Counted from the first letter of the stretch, positions 8,477 to 18,646 are shown. The stretch is DNA of 64,000 nucleotides from Mucilaginibacter xinganensis (GCA_026225055.1 JAMFSA010000047.1:62001-126000); one strand, 5' to 3'. Program-made: numbers and translations. Notes: generated from the letters alone by a model not told the origin.

Positions 8477-10435
8477 TTAAGGCCGATCGGTGCGGAAAGG
8501 AGAGGCAGGCAATCCCGCGTTGTTTATTAAATTCGCTCCTTCAGGGTTATCTGCCCAGGCATACCTGACATAAACGGGCTGCTGAACCTCGCTGCTGCTG
8601 ACGACCACCTGATCACCGGCAATCCGGGCTTCGGCCCAGACGAAGTGTTTATCCGGCCCGGCAATGGCAAAACCGGCCAACGGGCGGCTATCCGCTGTGG
8701 CCAGGCCACAGCCCACCTCATTGAAAGTAACTGTGATCCGGTCGCCGCTGACCCGTGCCGATTGAAAAAGGGGCCCCGATGCGATCACCTGCTGATCAGC
8801 GTAAGCCACTTTTTCAGCGGCCAGCGCCAATCTGTCTCCAACATCTTTTTTATCCAGGGGGTGAATGTCGTTCCATTCCCCTGTTCCGATAGTTACCGCC
8901 ATCGCGGTATTTGGCAGCGAAAGCGCCCTGAACTGTGCTTCCCTGATTTCCGCCCAGGAACTTTCGGACGGCGAATACTGCACTTCTCCGAAATTTGGCA
9001 ACTGGACGATCAGAAAAGGCAGGTCGTTTCTTTTCCAGCCATAGCGCCAACTGCTGATCAGTGTCATCAGCAGCTGGCGGTAATCCCGGCTGCCGGTGTT
9101 CGACTCGCCCTGGTACCAAATGATGCCTTTAACAGCGAAGTTCAGCGCCGGGGCCACCATGGTGTTATATAACCCCGCAGGTTCGTTCTGCGGTGAAAAT
9201 TGCAGGTCACCACCCGTTCCGCGCATATTGCGGGAAGGCGGGTAAACGAGCCCGACCTGGTAGGTCCAGTCGCCGCGCAGATCAATCTTCGTTTGTCCGT
9301 CTGTTAGTTCATAACGTTTGTCGGGTACAAAGCCGCCTTTCCCTGCTGGGTTGGTGACACGTACGACGATTTGGTTTTTGCCTTCCTTCAGCAATCCTGC
9401 CGGCACATCGTAGCGCCTGGGCGGGTACTCATAAGTCGTATTACCGACAAGCCTGCCATTCAAATAGGTTTCGTCGGCATTGACGATCCGGCCTAAAAAC
9501 AGTTTGGCTGGCTTGCCTGTCATTTCAGCCGGGATATCGAATTCTTTCCGGAACCAGACGATGCCGTTCAGGTCACGAACCCCCTGATCGGCCCAATAGC
9601 CGGGCAGCCAAAACCGGTGCCAGTTGTCGGGTACGTAAGCCGGATCGTACCACTTGACATCGGCCGACATCCCCCTGTCCTGTCCGGTGAAAAGCCGTCC
9701 CGCGGCTCCGCCGGAGTGCTCCGGGTGCAGTGCGTGCTTCATAAAGGCCGAATCATGAAATTGTGCCAGCCGCTGCGCGTAACCGGCTATCCCTTTGATG
9801 CTATCTTCGCTGATCCAGGCTTGTATGGGTGTGCCGCCGATGCTGGAATTGATGATACCGATGGGTACATGATACCTGGCAAAGAGCTGTTTGGCAAAAA
9901 AGTAAGCCACCGCGCCGATGTCCAGTATATGCTCACTGGTGACGGTGGTCCAGTTGCCCGGCGGCAGATCATCGTGCACCCGCTGAACATCTGCCAGGGT
10001 GGGTACGAAGAAATACCTGATCCGGGGGTAGTTTGCACCGGTGATTTCCCCGGGATATTTTTCTTTAACCCGCTCCATTTTGATCGTCATATTGGATTGG
10101 CCGGAACAAAACCAGACATCTCCTATCAGAATGTCCTGAAGTAAGATGCGGTTATCGCCCCTGAGTTCCATCCGGTAAGGGCCGCCCGCATGCATTTCCG
10201 GCAATACCGCAAACCATTTGCGGTCGCCGCCGGTGCGGGCGCTGATCCTTCTCCCGTTAAACGTAACAGTCACTTTTTCGCCGGGCCTGCCCCAGCCCCA
10301 TAAATTAATTTTGGCATCCCGCTGAATGACCATACCGTCCGCAATCAGTTGCGGCAGGCGTATATCAGCCCTGGTGCTATTACACTGAAATAAGGCTAAA
10401 ACGAGTCCTAAACAAAAAATGAGTAATTTTTTCAT
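8477..10435 (-). CDS. Sialate-O-acetylesterase-type carbohydrate esterase (SASA / CE20-like)
   Basis: Removes O-acetyl groups, here probably from acetylated xylan oligosaccharides; substrate is inferred from context. 652 residues with a signal peptide ending near QCNSTRA. The SGNH-type fold is visible: catalytic Ser in FCSGQSNM (about residue 112), SIGGTPIQAW, WYQGESNTG and the Asp-His pair of WNDIHPLDK (about 523). Between these lies an inserted jelly-roll (PAKLFLGRIVNADETYLNG to NQIVVRVTNP), as in many Bacteroidetes SASA enzymes. It sits 39 bases after the broken GH43, in the same orientation. Confidence 0.88.
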   Translation of the reverse strand: MKKLLIFCLGLVLALFQCNSTRADIRLPQLIADGMVIQRDAKINLWGWGRPGEKVTVTFNGRRISARTGGDRKWFAVLPEMHAGGPYRMELRGDNRILLQDILIGDVWFCSGQSNMTIKMERVKEKYPGEITGANYPRIRYFFVPTLADVQRVHDDLPPGNWTTVTSEHILDIGAVAYFFAKQLFARYHVPIGIINSSIGGTPIQAWISEDSIKGIAGYAQRLAQFHDSAFMKHALHPEHSGGAAGRLFTGQDRGMSADVKWYDPAYVPDNWHRFWLPGYWADQGVRDLNGIVWFRKEFDIPAEMTGKPAKLFLGRIVNADETYLNGRLVGNTTYEYPPRRYDVPAGLLKEGKNQIVVRVTNPAGKGGFVPDKRYELTDGQTKIDLRGDWTYQVGLVYPPSRNMRGTGGDLQFSPQNEPAGLYNTMVAPALNFAVKGIIWYQGESNTGSRDYRQLLMTLISSWRYGWKRNDLPFLIVQLPNFGEVQYSPSESSWAEIREAQFRALSLPNTAMAVTIGTGEWNDIHPLDKKDVGDRLALAAEKVAYADQQVIASGPLFQSARVSGDRITVTFNEVGCGLATADSRPLAGFAIAGPDKHFVWAEARIAGDQVVVSSSEVQQPVYVRYAWADNPEGANLINNAGLPASPFRTDRP

Positions 10436-10474
10436 AGTGGTTTTCCCGGTTAAGTGGTCTGGCTATTGTTCCGC

Positions 10475-11536
10475 TTATTTTACGAACGGATCAATCAGGG
10501 CAATACTTCCGTCTGCACGGTGGTGAAGAAGAGCAACTTTAATGTTCCGCAGATGCGTTTTGCCGGAAAGCTGCGTGTCATGGTAAAACAAATACCAGGT
10601 ACCTTTGAAATCAACGATGGAATGATGGGTTGTCCAGCCCTGAACCGGCTTCAAAAAGATCCCTTTATAGTAAAAAGGTCCGTAAGGGCGGTCCCCGATA
10701 GCGTAGGCCAGGTAATGCGTGTCCCCTGTCGAATAGGTGAAATAATATTTACCGTTATATTTGTGCATCCACGATCCTTCGAAGAACCGCCGGTCATGGT
10801 CTTTTCCCAGCAGGGGCTTTCCTGCCCCATCGAGAATAACCACGTCATGCACCTCCCCGTCAAATTGCTTCATATCAGGCTTTAGTTTGACCACCTTGCA
10901 GTTCAGCGCCGGCTGATTATCCTGCTTAAGGTCGGTTTTGGAGCCGTTCGGATCGTATTTTCCCGTGGCCCAGCGCTGCAGCTGCCCGCCCCAGATGCCG
11001 CCGAAATACATATAAGCCTGGCCGTCGCTATCCGTGAACACTGCCGGGTCGATACTGTAGCTCCCTTTGATTGGTTCTGGCTCAGCCCTGAACGGCCCCG
11101 CCGGATTCCTGGAGGTAGCCACCCCGATCCGGAAGACATCCTTTTTATCTTTCGCAGGAAAATACAAGTAATAGGTGCCGTTTTTGTAGGCGCAGTCGGG
11201 CGCCTAGAGCTGCCTGCCTGCCCAGGGGATATCTTTAAGGTCGAGCGCTATCCCATGATCGGTAGCCGGGCTGTTTGCGCTGGTCATGGATAAAATATGG
11301 TAATCATGCATAGCGAAATGATCGCCCATGTCATTTTCTGGAATGCCGGCATCGATATCATGTGAGGGATAGATATAAATCTTTCCCTTAAAAACATGCG
11401 CGGACGGGTCGGCCGTGTAGATCGATCTGATCAGCGGCTGGGACAGGTATTGCCGCTGGGACTGCGCAGCAGTGATCGCCGGAACGAGCAAAGCCGCCGC
11501 GGTGATGCACTTTGATATGATAAATTTTCTTTTCAT
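10475..11536 (-). pseudogene. GH43 arabinofuranosidase/xylosidase interrupted by one in-frame TAG
   Basis: The track shows two ORFs (11204-11536 and 10475-11167), but they share one frame. The only break is TAG at 11204-11206 in ...PWAGRQL*APDCAYKNGTYY, where GH43 proteins have Trp (LWAPDC), so TGG has become TAG. Everything else looks intact: signal peptide (ITAAQS), catalytic Asp in YTADPSAHVFKG, second Asp in YSIDPAVF, Glu in RFFEGSW. Full product would be 353 residues. Upstream is GH67 (15-bp gap), downstream the SASA esterase. Could be a true nonsense mutation, a suppressed codon, or a sequencing error. Similar in style to the intact GH43 at 29636. Confidence 0.85.
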
Positions 11537-11551
11537 AAAGGGTTATTTAGA

Positions 11552-13714
11552 TTAATTGATTCCTTGTCCGGGCACCCCCGGGAATTTCAGGGATTTATAA
11601 TAATTCAGGTCGTGTTCCGGTTTTTCATAGCCGGGCGGTATTGGCATCTGGGAAAATGTCTGGAAATAAAGTACACAGGCATCCCTCCAGCGGACTGCTT
11701 CTTCATATTGGATAGCCAGCAGTTGCTTTACTGCGAGGAAGCGCTCGCTGTCTACATAGCTTTGTAGCGTATCCCAACGCCGTTGCAGCTGTTTTACCGA
11801 ATCAGCTCCGGCATAATAATGACCGACCATCTCCTGCCATAGCGTTTTTCCTGACCGCATTTTATACCGCCAGCTCAAATGGTGGAACCATAACAGGTAT
11901 TCATCGGGGCAGGTTTCCAGGTTTTCAAAGCGTGCACGGACCTGCGGCGAATATTGCGCCAACGTATTGCTGCCGCTTCTTGTGCGGTCAAATCCGATCC
12001 CGCCCGTGTCCGCCTTGTGGTAATAGACGGCCGTCCAGTCCGCCCTGGCCATGTTGTCGGTCCAGGGACCAGGCCCGTAATGACCATTGGCGCTCATGAT
12101 GTGGTGCAAACCAAGCGGTGTCATGTAATTCACGGTATTTTCACGGGAACGGAGCATTTCCTGTTTCATGGGTTCGACAAACCGGAGGTCATTCGTAAAT
12201 GTCATGCGGAGCCAGTCATCGGCAATGTCAGACGCGGACTGTTGCGGATCCCAGGACAACCTGCCGAAGCTATACCAGTTGGCCTGCGCGAAGGGATGCC
12301 CGCACCAGTTGATATCGGTTCCGATATTGGCTACGCCTGCCATCCCGGTAATCAACCGGGGATTGTATTTTCCTTCCAAAATAGCAGAAACTGTGCTGTT
12401 TTTCCCCATCATGTAAGTGTCGGAATTCAGGCATTCGTTAAACAGCGGAGCCTCATAAACTAGGTGTGTGGAAAACCCGAGGTATTCCTGTGTCAACTGT
12501 ACCTCCATCATGACCGGAGTATGGGGGAGCGCCCCGAACAGGGGGTGAAATGGTTCCCGCGGCTGAAAATCGATGGGGCCATTTTTCACCTGGATGATCA
12601 CATTATCTTTAAACAGCCCGTCCAGCGGCTTAAATTCATTGTAGGCTTGTTTGGCCCGGTCATCCGGAACCTTATCGTCATATACGAATGCCCGCCACAT
12701 CACTATCCCTTTATGCGGTGCAAGTGCATCTGCCAGCATATTCGCGCCATCGGCATGGCTCCTGCCATAGGTCTGCGGACCGGGTTGTCCTTCCGAATTG
12801 GCTTTAACGAGAAATCCGCCAAAATCCGGGATATAGCCGTAAATCTCGTTCACTTTATTTTTCCACCATTTCATGACAACGGGGTCAAGCGGGTCAGCTG
12901 TGTTCAGGCCGCCAAGTTCTACCGGACTGCTGAATTTCACCGAAAGATAAATCCGAATTCCATAAGGGCGAAAAGCATCGGCCAATGCCTTGGCCTTGAT
13001 CAGGTAGGCGGGTGTCAGCATCTGGACGCTGGCATTGACGTTATTAAGCACCGAGCCGTTTATGCCTACAGAAGCGTTTGCCCGGGCATAGTCCAGGTAA
13101 CGCGGATCAATATATCCGGGAAGTTTATGCCAGTTCCAGATGGAAAAACCCGCGTAACCGCGCTCGACTGTTCTGTTAGGGTTATCCCAGTGATCCAGTA
13201 TGCGGAACATGGTTTTCGGGTGTTCCCTGATATCCAGGGCACCGAGCTTTCTGTTTGTTTGTAAAAGCCTGAGAAAATAGAACGTGCCGTACAAAATACC
13301 TTTGTCGGTATTCGCGGTCAGCAGGATTTTTCTGTGACCGGCCTGACCGATGGTCTTCAGCATAAAACCCTCTGTTCCGATTTCTTTTGCTGCGTCCTGG
13401 GGGACCGATCTTTGCAGCGCCCCTAGTTTATCGATCGTTGCCACGACCAGACCACTTTGCGCGGCAGATCCGGATTGGGAAACCGGCCCGATTAGTCCGG
13501 AAAGTCCCCGGGTCAGTTCGGTTTGGGCAGCCTTTAGCCGGTCCGACCCGACCGGGAAATAAATTTCCCGCAGGTAACTACGGTATTGCGCGCGCAATAC
13601 CCGGTCCTTTACCGGATAGTACCTCAGCCAAAGGTCATAACCATTTTCGGCGAATACAGGCTGGCCCAGCCAGCATACAGCTATAGCGAACAGCGCAATA
13701 AAAGGTCGTTTCAT
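11552..13714 (-). CDS. GH67 alpha-glucuronidase
   Basis: Releases (4-O-methyl)glucuronic acid from the non-reducing end of short xylo-oligosaccharides; family knowledge. 720 residues, usual family length, with signal peptide (MKRPFIALFAIAVCWLGQPVFA), so probably periplasmic. N-terminal domain begins NGYDLWLRYYPV. The barrel has the acid Glu in KANSEGQPGPQTYGR (about residue 307) and the Asp/Glu pair near IDFQPREP (about 380) and MMEVQLTQEYLG (about 402). The C-terminal helical domain has LLWFHHLSWRYKMRSG. It is the first gene of the minus-strand group, divergent from HTCS-1, with a palindromic operator candidate 45 bases upstream. Confidence 0.96.
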   Translation of the reverse strand: MKRPFIALFAIAVCWLGQPVFAENGYDLWLRYYPVKDRVLRAQYRSYLREIYFPVGSDRLKAAQTELTRGLSGLIGPVSQSGSAAQSGLVVATIDKLGALQRSVPQDAAKEIGTEGFMLKTIGQAGHRKILLTANTDKGILYGTFYFLRLLQTNRKLGALDIREHPKTMFRILDHWDNPNRTVERGYAGFSIWNWHKLPGYIDPRYLDYARANASVGINGSVLNNVNASVQMLTPAYLIKAKALADAFRPYGIRIYLSVKFSSPVELGGLNTADPLDPVVMKWWKNKVNEIYGYIPDFGGFLVKANSEGQPGPQTYGRSHADGANMLADALAPHKGIVMWRAFVYDDKVPDDRAKQAYNEFKPLDGLFKDNVIIQVKNGPIDFQPREPFHPLFGALPHTPVMMEVQLTQEYLGFSTHLVYEAPLFNECLNSDTYMMGKNSTVSAILEGKYNPRLITGMAGVANIGTDINWCGHPFAQANWYSFGRLSWDPQQSASDIADDWLRMTFTNDLRFVEPMKQEMLRSRENTVNYMTPLGLHHIMSANGHYGPGPWTDNMARADWTAVYYHKADTGGIGFDRTRSGSNTLAQYSPQVRARFENLETCPDEYLLWFHHLSWRYKMRSGKTLWQEMVGHYYAGADSVKQLQRRWDTLQSYVDSERFLAVKQLLAIQYEEAVRWRDACVLYFQTFSQMPIPPGYEKPEHDLNYYKSLKFPGVPGQGIN

Positions 13715-13758
13715 AATAGGTGTTTATGCGGGCTGAATTATCTGCCGGAATTTCTTAC

Positions 13759-13770
13759 GCAATCGATTGT
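13759..13770. promoter_or_regulatory. LacI-type operator candidate (GCAATCGATTGT), GH67 side
   Basis: A 12-bp palindrome with central CG and one end mismatch, 45 bp upstream of the GH67 start codon, where it could cover the transcription start. It matches the perfect palindrome at 14251. LacI-family operators commonly are palindromes centred on CG. Confidence 0.5.
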
Positions 13771-14250
13771 AAAGATAACAACGTTTGCTGAGGATCACCA
13801 AATTGGTACATAGGGTGCAACTATTCCGGAAACACCCCCTGGTTTTTTAACAGGATAACAAAGATGGCCGGCGCTGATGTGCTGTTGTTTTTATAATTCC
13901 TTGAATTACAGTTGATTTATGGTGCTTTTGGGTATGTAACGACGGGTCGTAGACTTCGGGTGCCGTGGTTGATCCTGCCTTTGGGCCCATGATCAGGGGC
14001 AGCCGGATGAACATTTGTGATAGAAATTTGGCAATTTGTTAGTACCTGGAGCTTGATATAACGGCTTTCGGGCTGTCCGGGCCGCCTACCCGGCACCTAT
14101 AAAGCGGGCAATCCGGAGAGAACGCCAGGGGCGCACAGGCTAATCATACGCCCGGATCCCGCCCGCGCTTTTTGCGGTGGATCTTTTATTTGCTTTAAAT
14201 ATTTGGTTACATGTATTTTAAAGAAAAAAAAACCGCAGGAAGCAGTTCCT

Positions 14251-14262
14251 GCAATCGATTGC
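14251..14262. promoter_or_regulatory. LacI-type operator candidate (GCAATCGATTGC), HTCS-1 side
   Basis: Perfect 12-bp palindrome with central CG, ending five bases before the TATATTTG -7 motif of the HTCS-1 promoter, so a bound protein would block RNA polymerase. A further inverted repeat, GCAGGAA-GCAG-TTCCTGC, abuts it at 14235-14252. A partial copy (ACAATCGATGC) overlaps the HTCS-1 start codon. Confidence 0.55.
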
Positions 14263-14267
14263 TTTTG

Positions 14268-14275
14268 TATATTTG
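14268..14275 (+). promoter_or_regulatory. Bacteroidetes -7 promoter motif for HTCS-1 (TATATTTG)
   Basis: Exact match to TAnnTTTG, 73 bases before the HTCS-1 ATG. No strong -33 TTG is visible at the expected distance. Confidence 0.5.
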
Positions 14276-14348
14276 TGTGAATTACCAATTACCAGATAAC
14301 CGGCGACCAGCGCTTTTTTAATCATAGTATTTTTAACTAAAACAATCG

Positions 14349-17300
14349 ATGCAGAAATTCCGGACAGGATATTTATTGTTAAGTCTATTGCTTTGTTGTA
14401 CGTTTGGCAGCTCAGCGGCTAACGGTGATATCAATTTCACAAACATTACCGTAAAAGAAGGCCTGCCTTCGAACACGATCTATGCCATCCTGAAAGACAG
14501 GTCAGGGTTGATGTGGTTTGGTACGAACAACGGGCTTTGCAAGTTTGACGGCACTAATTTCGTCGTTTACCGGCAGGTGCCCGGGAAGGCGAATACACTG
14601 CCCGGAAATGAAGTATTGTGCCTGTATGAGGACAGGGCCGGGCGATTATGGATAGGGACCAGTGAGGGCGGCCTTAGTTATTACGACAGGACGAAAGACC
14701 GGATCGTTCCTTATCGGGGCGACGGTTCCTGGCCGGAGCTCGCGCATGTTTCACCTAGGGTGATCCTGCAGGACCAGCAGGGGAAGTTATGGATAGGTAC
14801 CTACGGTGAACTCAGAACCATTGACCTGGGAACCGGGAAAATAACCAGCATACGCCTGGCCGGCATCATCAAAACAGGGGAAGAAAACTTCGTTCCGCTT
14901 TCATTGCTGGAAGACGGCAAAAAACAGATATGGATAGGTACCAATCATGGGCTTTATGCTTACAATGCGGCGGGTAAAAGCCTGACCAGGTTCATTAACG
15001 ATCCCCATGATCCGGGTAGTTTGTCCAGCAATGTCGTTAAATCCCTTATTGAAGACAAAAACGGAGATATCTGGGCGGCTACTCTGGACGGCCTGGACAA
15101 AATATTGCCTGGCGGGCGTTTTGAGATCTTCAGGCACCGGAACGGTTCCCTGAATTCTTTGAGCAGTAATGCTTTGTTTACCATGAAAATAGATAAGGAT
15201 GGCAAGCTTTGGATCGGGACGGAGGACGGTGTCGATATTTTCGACCCCCGGTCGTCATCATTCCAGGTTATGCGGCCGGATCCGAGAAATGTTTTCAGTT
15301 TGAAGAGCCAGTCGATCCGCAGCATTTTCATTGATCCTGACGGCATCTATTGGGTAGGCACATTTGGGGGCGGGCTGTCTAAATATGATGAAAATTTGCC
15401 ACTATTTAACCTGAAACAGTATGATCCGTTTGACCCGTCAGGCTTAGGTTCCACGATGGTCAATGCATTTGCTGAATATAAGGATAACTCGGTTTTTGTG
15501 GCAACAGACGGGGCCGGGATTCAAGTTTTCAATAAAAAAACTGGTCTGTTTACACACCTTAACGTCAGGAGCAGGCTACAGAATTCCGCGACAGGCTTAA
15601 CCGTGTGGCCATTATACATCGATCATGCAGGTAATCTGTGGGCCGGAACCTATCACGACGGACTGTTCCGCATCGACCTCCGCACAGGAGGTTTCGAGCA
15701 GTTCGTTGCCGGTGGGGATGCCGGCGCGTTGACCAGCAATGATATTACCACGATCATGGAAGACGGGAATGGCAGGATGTGGATCGGTACTTTGGGCGGC
15801 GGGGTGAATATTTATGATCCGGTCAGGCATCGATTCAGCCGTTTTTCACAGGAATTTCACCAGGCGCTGCCGCTGAACGCATTCATCAGTTACATCGCTA
15901 AGTCGCCGGCGGGGGACATCTGGGTATCGTCTGCGGGAACAGGTATCGCTGTTTATAACCCGGCCACCCGGGAAATGCGGCACTACACCAAAGCGCAGCA
16001 ACATCTGCCGGACGATGTGGTGAACCATTTATTTTTTGACCATGACGGAACCTTATGGATTTCGACCCAGAGCGGCATGTGCCGTATGGATAAAAGGAGC
16101 GGACTGGTGACGACCTTTACTGAAAAAGACGGACTTGCCGATGATATGGTTAAAACCATACTGGAAGACAAGACAGGATTGCTCTGGATCAGTACCGCCG
16201 CCGGTATCAGCTCTTTTAACAAACACACCGGTAAATTCCGGAACTTCGATGTCCAAAATGGCGTTCAGCAGGGCTCCTTTTCCAACGGTGCGGGTTTGAG
16301 GCTTTCCAACGGCGATATCTATTTTGGCGGACGGGACGGCTTTAATTTTTTTCGCCCGGCAAGTCTCCAGTATAGATCCGGCTCCGGCTCCGTTTTGTTA
16401 ACTGACCTGAAGGTGAGTAACGAATCCGTGGTACCCGGAGAAAACGCCCCGATCAAAGATCAGATAGCCGTTTCCAAAGAAATCAACTTAAAGTACGGCC
16501 TCAATTTTTCGATCAGTTATGTGGCTGTCAATTATACGGCGCCGCTGCAGAATCAATTCGCCTACAAACTTGTCGGGTTCGACAAGGAATGGAATTATGT
16601 GCACAAAAGCCGGACGGCGAATTATACCAATATCGATCCCGGCACCTATACGTTCGAAGTCAGGGCCAGTAACGATGGCGAGCATTGGAGCGATCCTCCT
16701 ACAGCTATCACGATAACTGTATTCCCCCCGTTCTGGCGCACCAGGTATGCCTATGCCTTCTATATTTTCACGGTCGGGCTGGTTTTATTTTTGCTTAGGC
16801 GGAGGGGAATTCAAAATATCAGAAATGAATTTGAAATTCAACGGGAGAAAATGGAATTCAGGCTGTTGCTGGACAGGGAACGGCGCGAAGCTGAACAGTT
16901 GCACGAGTTGGATCTTTTAAAGATCAAATTTTTAACGGACCTCAGTCATGAGTTCCGGACGCCGATATCGCTTATTATGGCACCTGTTGAAAAGCTGCTC
17001 CAACGCAAACCTGCCTGTGAGGAACTGGAGGATGTCCGTATGATCAGCCGGAACGCGAGGCGGTTACTGAACATGGTCAACCAGCTCCTGGATTTTCGTA
17101 AGATGGAGGAACAGGAGCTCAGCCTTAATTTGAGCCCGGGAGAGATCGCCGGCTTTATCAGGGAAGCCGGCGAATCCTTCAAAGATGTGGCGGCAAAAAA
17201 GAAAATTACGTTCACGATAAAAACGGAATGCCCGTGCTGCTGGGCTTCCTTTGATCATAACAAGCTGGAAAGGATCCTGTTTAACTTATTGTCCAATGCT

Positions 17301-18551
17301 TTCAAATTCACCCCTTTGGGAGGCGAGGTGACATTGATCATGGAGATGATCGATATCCCTGATGCCACTGCGCACCTGATCATTACGGTAAGCGATACCG
17401 GCGTAGGTATTCCTGAAAAGGATATCACAAAAATATTTGACCGGTTTTATCAGCATCAAACCAATACCATACTCAACCAGGGGACAGGCATCGGGCTGTC
17501 TATCACCAAGGAGTTTGTTGAGATGCATGGGGGAAGCATACATGCGGAAAGTCAACCTGGGACAGGCAGCAGTTTTGTTGTTGACTTGCCGTTGGTCACT
17601 TATGCCTGGGAAGTAACGCTTAAAGGCCCGCCAGGCAACGAACTGAATGAAAGTATGACGGATACAGCACAGAGTTTTCTAATAGGCCACGCAGAGGACC
17701 ACGTGCAGATGGACAGCGCCGGCATGGCAGGTCCCGACAGGAACACCACCATTTTACTGGTGGAAGATAATGAAGAATTTCGCGCCTATCTGGCCAAGCA
17801 TCTCTGCAAATATTACCAGATCGTTGAAGCGGCAGACGGCAAGCAGGGCTGGCAAAAGGCGCTGAGCGCACACCCGCAACTTATTGTGAGTGATATCAAT
17901 ATGCCAGTTATGACCGGTATAGAACTGAGCAGGAAAATCAAGGATGATAAACGTACGTGCCATATCCCTGTGATACTGCTGACGGCCATGGCCGGTGAGG
18001 ATGACCAGTTGAAAGGCCTGAAATCGGGTGCCAACGACTATCTTTCCAAGCCCTTTAATTTTCAGATACTGAATACCAGGATCGAAAATCTGCTTAATCT
18101 CAATAAAAGCGTAAAAGATACCTATTCAAAGCAGATCCAGTTGGACGGGCATGACATTGTCACCGAATCAGGTAATCTGAAGTTGCTGAATACTATTCTT
18201 AAGTATATCGAAGATAAGTTAAGTGATCCGGATATGTCGGTTGAGGAACTCAGCAGGCATATAGGCATGAGCAGGGGCTCGCTCTATTACAAATTAATCG
18301 AGCTCACGGGCTTATCGCCGATAGAATATATCCGGACTGTCAAATTAGAGAAAGCCGCTACCCTAATGGAGACAAGTGAGTTGAATGTTACACAGATCGC
18401 TTATATTACTGGGTTCGGCACACCGAGTTATTTCACCCGGATGTTCAAAAATAAGTACGGTGTCGTTCCGTCAGAATACTTAAATGCCAAACGGCCGACA
18501 CCAAAGCCGGTCATTTATCCATCCATGAGTTATTCCGAAAAGACGTCCTGA
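14349..18551 (+). CDS. Hybrid two-component system sensor/regulator (HTCS-1)
   Basis: One-protein signalling system that senses a periplasmic oligosaccharide and activates PUL genes. 1400 residues. Order: signal peptide (FGSSAANG), 14-blade Reg_prop propeller with repeated LWIGT motifs (about 30-690), Y_Y_Y domain (ending TITVFPPFW, about 700-797), one membrane segment (YAFYIFTVGLVLFLL), HisKA with LSHEFRTP (His near 868), HATPase (NLLSNAFKF, GTGIGLSI), receiver domain (LVEDNEEF; phospho-Asp in IVSDINMP near 1181; SKPF) and AraC-type HTH (about 1290-1390). Divergent from GH67. Its own expression may be controlled by the operator at 14251. Confidence 0.96.
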   Translation: MQKFRTGYLLLSLLLCCTFGSSAANGDINFTNITVKEGLPSNTIYAILKDRSGLMWFGTNNGLCKFDGTNFVVYRQVPGKANTLPGNEVLCLYEDRAGRLWIGTSEGGLSYYDRTKDRIVPYRGDGSWPELAHVSPRVILQDQQGKLWIGTYGELRTIDLGTGKITSIRLAGIIKTGEENFVPLSLLEDGKKQIWIGTNHGLYAYNAAGKSLTRFINDPHDPGSLSSNVVKSLIEDKNGDIWAATLDGLDKILPGGRFEIFRHRNGSLNSLSSNALFTMKIDKDGKLWIGTEDGVDIFDPRSSSFQVMRPDPRNVFSLKSQSIRSIFIDPDGIYWVGTFGGGLSKYDENLPLFNLKQYDPFDPSGLGSTMVNAFAEYKDNSVFVATDGAGIQVFNKKTGLFTHLNVRSRLQNSATGLTVWPLYIDHAGNLWAGTYHDGLFRIDLRTGGFEQFVAGGDAGALTSNDITTIMEDGNGRMWIGTLGGGVNIYDPVRHRFSRFSQEFHQALPLNAFISYIAKSPAGDIWVSSAGTGIAVYNPATREMRHYTKAQQHLPDDVVNHLFFDHDGTLWISTQSGMCRMDKRSGLVTTFTEKDGLADDMVKTILEDKTGLLWISTAAGISSFNKHTGKFRNFDVQNGVQQGSFSNGAGLRLSNGDIYFGGRDGFNFFRPASLQYRSGSGSVLLTDLKVSNESVVPGENAPIKDQIAVSKEINLKYGLNFSISYVAVNYTAPLQNQFAYKLVGFDKEWNYVHKSRTANYTNIDPGTYTFEVRASNDGEHWSDPPTAITITVFPPFWRTRYAYAFYIFTVGLVLFLLRRRGIQNIRNEFEIQREKMEFRLLLDRERREAEQLHELDLLKIKFLTDLSHEFRTPISLIMAPVEKLLQRKPACEELEDVRMISRNARRLLNMVNQLLDFRKMEEQELSLNLSPGEIAGFIREAGESFKDVAAKKKITFTIKTECPCCWASFDHNKLERILFNLLSNAFKFTPLGGEVTLIMEMIDIPDATAHLIITVSDTGVGIPEKDITKIFDRFYQHQTNTILNQGTGIGLSITKEFVEMHGGSIHAESQPGTGSSFVVDLPLVTYAWEVTLKGPPGNELNESMTDTAQSFLIGHAEDHVQMDSAGMAGPDRNTTILLVEDNEEFRAYLAKHLCKYYQIVEAADGKQGWQKALSAHPQLIVSDINMPVMTGIELSRKIKDDKRTCHIPVILLTAMAGEDDQLKGLKSGANDYLSKPFNFQILNTRIENLLNLNKSVKDTYSKQIQLDGHDIVTESGNLKLLNTILKYIEDKLSDPDMSVEELSRHIGMSRGSLYYKLIELTGLSPIEYIRTVKLEKAATLMETSELNVTQIAYITGFGTPSYFTRMFKNKYGVVPSEYLNAKRPTPKPVIYPSMSYSEKTS

Positions 18552-18614
18552 TGACTAACTTGTAAGCTTTTTTCCTCACAATCCCGGTACGCTAACGCGA
18601 TAAAATTGCGCGGG

Positions 18615-18646
18615 TCCGGGCTGTTGTGATAGCACAACAGCCCGGA
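18615..18646 (+). terminator. Perfect hairpin after HTCS-1
   Basis: TCCGGGCTGTTGTG / CACAACAGCCCGGA, 14-bp perfect stem with the 4-base loop ATAG, 64 bases after the HTCS-1 stop. No U-run follows. A second palindrome, AAAGCCTTAAGGCTTT at 18678-18693, lies just downstream with TTTATT after it. Together they probably form the 3' end of the HTCS-1 transcript. Confidence 0.65.

Larger units (their letters stand above)
13715..14348. promoter_or_regulatory. Divergent control region between GH67 and HTCS-1
   Basis: 634 bases without a gene. It holds two 12-bp operator-like palindromes (listed separately), a candidate HTCS-1 promoter, and one ACATTTGTG at 14011-14019 resembling the box found upstream of other promoters here. 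The small minus-strand ORF at 14097-14288 is not supported. Confidence 0.55.

Noticed and set aside
12464-13264. 266-aa plus-strand ORF opposite GH67 (and similar long antisense ORFs elsewhere)
   Set aside because: Shadow of a well-supported glycosidase gene; no motifs.
14097-14288. 63-aa minus-strand ORF in the GH67/HTCS-1 control region
   Set aside because: It spans the operator and -7 promoter motif and has no similarity I recognise.
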